A stretch of 64,000 bases of DNA from Thermoplasma acidophilum DSM 1728 (GTDB taxonomy: Archaea; Thermoplasmatota; Thermoplasmata; Thermoplasmatales; Thermoplasmataceae). This document shows positions 62,507 through 64,000 of this stretch, one piece after another. The stretch lies in contig NC_002578.1 of the NCBI RefSeq assembly GCF_000195915.1, positions 1,421,644 through 1,485,643 on the forward strand, in the 5' to 3' direction. The notes beneath the pieces were generated by a model that ran no database searches, had not been told where the DNA came from, and saw nothing but the letters and a program-made list of their open reading frames with translations. Position 1 is the stretch's first letter. Each line of letters starts with the position of its first letter. The position numbers and the translations under genes are program-made.

Positions 62507-63817
62507 TCAAATTTTGAAGTGCAGGGGCTTTCCGTAGGCTTCTTCTGCAGTCTCCTTGACGCCCTCGCTGACGGTCGGATGCGGGTGTATGGTCAGCCCT
62601 ATGTCCATTGCCATCAGCCCGGATTCAACCGCAAGGGACAGTTCGCTTATCAGCTCGCTTGCGTGAGGTGCGGCAAGGCCGGCACCTGTTACGATGCCCT
62701 TCTCATCGTAGTATATATTGAATGTTCCGATGCTCTCGTTCATGGTAAGCGATCTCCCGTTTGCTGCAACCGGAAATCTGGTTGACTTCGCTGACTTCGA
62801 TCCGGTGTACGCTATCTCAGGATCAGAGTATATGACGTATGGCATGGCCCTGTATTCTACTACGCTGTCCATGCCGCATATGTTGTCCGCAGCAATATCC
62901 GCGTCGTAATATGCCTTGTGCGCAAGCATGGGCTGCCCGGACACGTCGCCTATGGCGTAAACGTTCGGCACGCTTGTGCGCTTGTGCGCGTCCGTCTTTA
63001 TGAAGCGCCCGTCCATCTCCAGCTTCAAGTTCTCGAGGCCGAATCCCTCCGTATTGGGTACCCTTCCAACGGTCATGAGGACCTTCTCGGCCTCTACGTA
63101 CTCTCCGCCCTCCATGTTCACCCTTATCTTATCGCCGTGCTGCGTGTTCAGAACCTTCTTGCCGGTCATAACTCGGACGCCGAGCTGGGACAGCCTCCTC
63201 TCAACATGCCTTACAAGCTCCTGATCCGTGCCGGGAAGTATGCTGGGCATCATCTCAATTATTGTCACCTTGGATCCGAGCTTCGCAAGCGCCGTCCCAA
63301 TCTCAACCCCTATGTAGCCGCCGCCTATTATGGCCGTTGACTCCGGTATGTGATCGAGATCGAGCACTTCCCTGTTGTACATCACATCGTCGATGCCCTT
63401 TATCCTGACCGGCTTGGAACCGGTGGCTATGACCAGGTTCTTTCCCTCGATCACCTTCTCCCCTATTTTAACATGGGTTGCGTCAACGATGTAAGCTTCG
63501 CCCCTTATGACGTCGACGCCATAACCCTTGCAGAGCGTTTCCACGCCGCCGGTCAGCCTGTTGATCATGGACCACTTCCATTCCTGCCATTTCTTCATGT
63601 CTATGGAATAGTTCAGGGATACGCCTGGCATCTCCCTGAGGTAGTTTATCGAGTTTGCGAGTTCTATCAGTGCTTTTGATGGTATGCAGCCGTAGTTAAG
63701 GCATTCACCGCCAATCTTGTCCTTTTCGATGAGAGCGACCTTCTTCTGCCTCTGGCCCAGGCGTATGGCCGCTGCATAGCCTCCCGGGCCGGAACCTATT
63801 ATTATTGCATCGTACAT
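62507..63817 (-). CDS. lpd: Dihydrolipoamide dehydrogenase (E3)
   Basis: The 436-residue flavoprotein has GSGPGGYAAAIRLGQ (FAD), the redox disulfide GGECLNYGCIPSKAL (Cys39/Cys44), an NAD domain (AIIGGGYIGVEIG), VYAIGDVSGQPMLAHKAYYD, and the interface HPHPTVSEG (catalytic His near the C-terminus). It reoxidises dihydrolipoyl groups of the 2-oxoacid dehydrogenase complex. Starts 1 base after the E2 stop, in the order E1-E2-E3 expected for this operon. Confidence 0.96.
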   Translation of the reverse strand: MYDAIIIGSGPGGYAAAIRLGQRQKKVALIEKDKIGGECLNYGCIPSKALIELANSINYLREMPGVSLNYSIDMKKWQEWKWSMINRLTGGVETLCKGYGVDVIRGEAYIVDATHVKIGEKVIEGKNLVIATGSKPVRIKGIDDVMYNREVLDLDHIPESTAIIGGGYIGVEIGTALAKLGSKVTIIEMMPSILPGTDQELVRHVERRLSQLGVRVMTGKKVLNTQHGDKIRVNMEGGEYVEAEKVLMTVGRVPNTEGFGLENLKLEMDGRFIKTDAHKRTSVPNVYAIGDVSGQPMLAHKAYYDADIAADNICGMDSVVEYRAMPYVIYSDPEIAYTGSKSAKSTRFPVAANGRSLTMNESIGTFNIYYDEKGIVTGAGLAAPHASELISELSLAVESGLMAMDIGLTIHPHPTVSEGVKETAEEAYGKPLHFKI

Positions 63818-63818
63818 A

Positions 63819-64000
63819 TCAGATCTCGTAGATTATAGCGTTCGGATCCTCAATAACCTTTTTCAGATCCACGATGAACCTGGTTGCAACCGCTCCGTCT
63901 ATGAGCCTGTGGTCACAGGACAGCGATAGGTACATGTATTTCCGCCCCTCTCTTTCCAGGATCCGGTGCACACCCAGTATTGCGACCTCAGGATAGTTGA
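63819..64000 (-). CDS. 2-oxoacid dehydrogenase E2 acyltransferase, C-terminal end (partial)
   Basis: The last 60 codons of E2, cut by the right edge: YPEVAILGVHRILEREGRK, YLSLSCDHRLIDGAVATRF with the catalytic HxxxDG (His and Asp of the acyltransferase centre), and VDLKKVIEDPNAIIYEI to TGA at 63819-63821. Forms the core of the complex with E3 downstream. Confidence 0.93.
   Translation of the reverse strand, partial: NYPEVAILGVHRILEREGRKYMYLSLSCDHRLIDGAVATRFIVDLKKVIEDPNAIIYEI

Overview
The window is a piece of a euryarchaeal chromosome, almost certainly Thermoplasma, and most likely T. acidophilum. The evidence is a single 16S rRNA gene standing alone, with no tRNA-Ala or 23S gene behind it; a thermopsin-type acid protease and an archaellin; archaeal RpoL, Spt5 and SecE; many leaderless genes whose ATG or GTG lies about 26 bases downstream of a TATA box; and a run of central-metabolism genes (PGI/PMI, FBP aldolase/phosphatase, PduO, 2-oxoacid dehydrogenase E3/E2). 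The species call rests on recognition, not on a database search.

Left part (1-9.9 kb): an edge-cut MFS transporter, an amino-acid permease, a second MFS transporter, an nre/radical-SAM DNA-repair pair, a GNAT acetyltransferase, a frameshifted ArdC-like metallopeptidase and a large secreted PNGase A-like glycoamidase. From 9.9 to 16.0 kb lies an AT-rich accessory island bounded by two decayed IS256-family remnants. It holds three genes of unknown function and two broken genes, an HNH endonuclease and a B12-type radical SAM protein, joined tail to tail.

From 16 to 21 kb lies a sugar-acid catabolic cluster: MFS permease, split altronate/sulfolactate-type dehydratase, GntR/FCD regulator and enolase-superfamily dehydratase. 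From 21.6 to 28.9 kb is the most interesting block. A DndC-like PP-loop sulfur-transfer ATPase faces a minus-strand run of six genes: winged-helix/zinc-ribbon regulator, four-TM protein, 55-residue protein, Cas4/AddB-like Fe-S nuclease, SF1 helicase and an unknown protein. A palindromic operator pair precedes this run. It looks like an undescribed DNA-modification or defence module.

From 29.6 to 39.3 kb are tRNA-Ala, an esterase, thermopsin, three MFS transporters, an orphan archaellin and a dead transposase. From 39.3 to 43.5 kb are cobalamin salvage and transport genes and a DsrE-TusA-SQR-like-DUF1641 sulfur-trafficking operon. From 43.7 kb to the right edge is core genome: rpoL-trmG10, RqcH, PGI/PMI, a LigB-like protein, PUA protein, spt5-secE (secE has an apparent frameshift), 16S rRNA, FBP aldolase/phosphatase, tRNA-Ser, a tandem ThyX-like protein, DUF373-MptE, ComB, a K+ channel, PduO, and E3 plus the end of E2.

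Several genes appear to be interrupted by single-base frameshifts or an in-frame stop: ArdC-like, HNH, radical SAM, transposase and secE. For secE, which should be essential, sequencing error or recoding must be considered.
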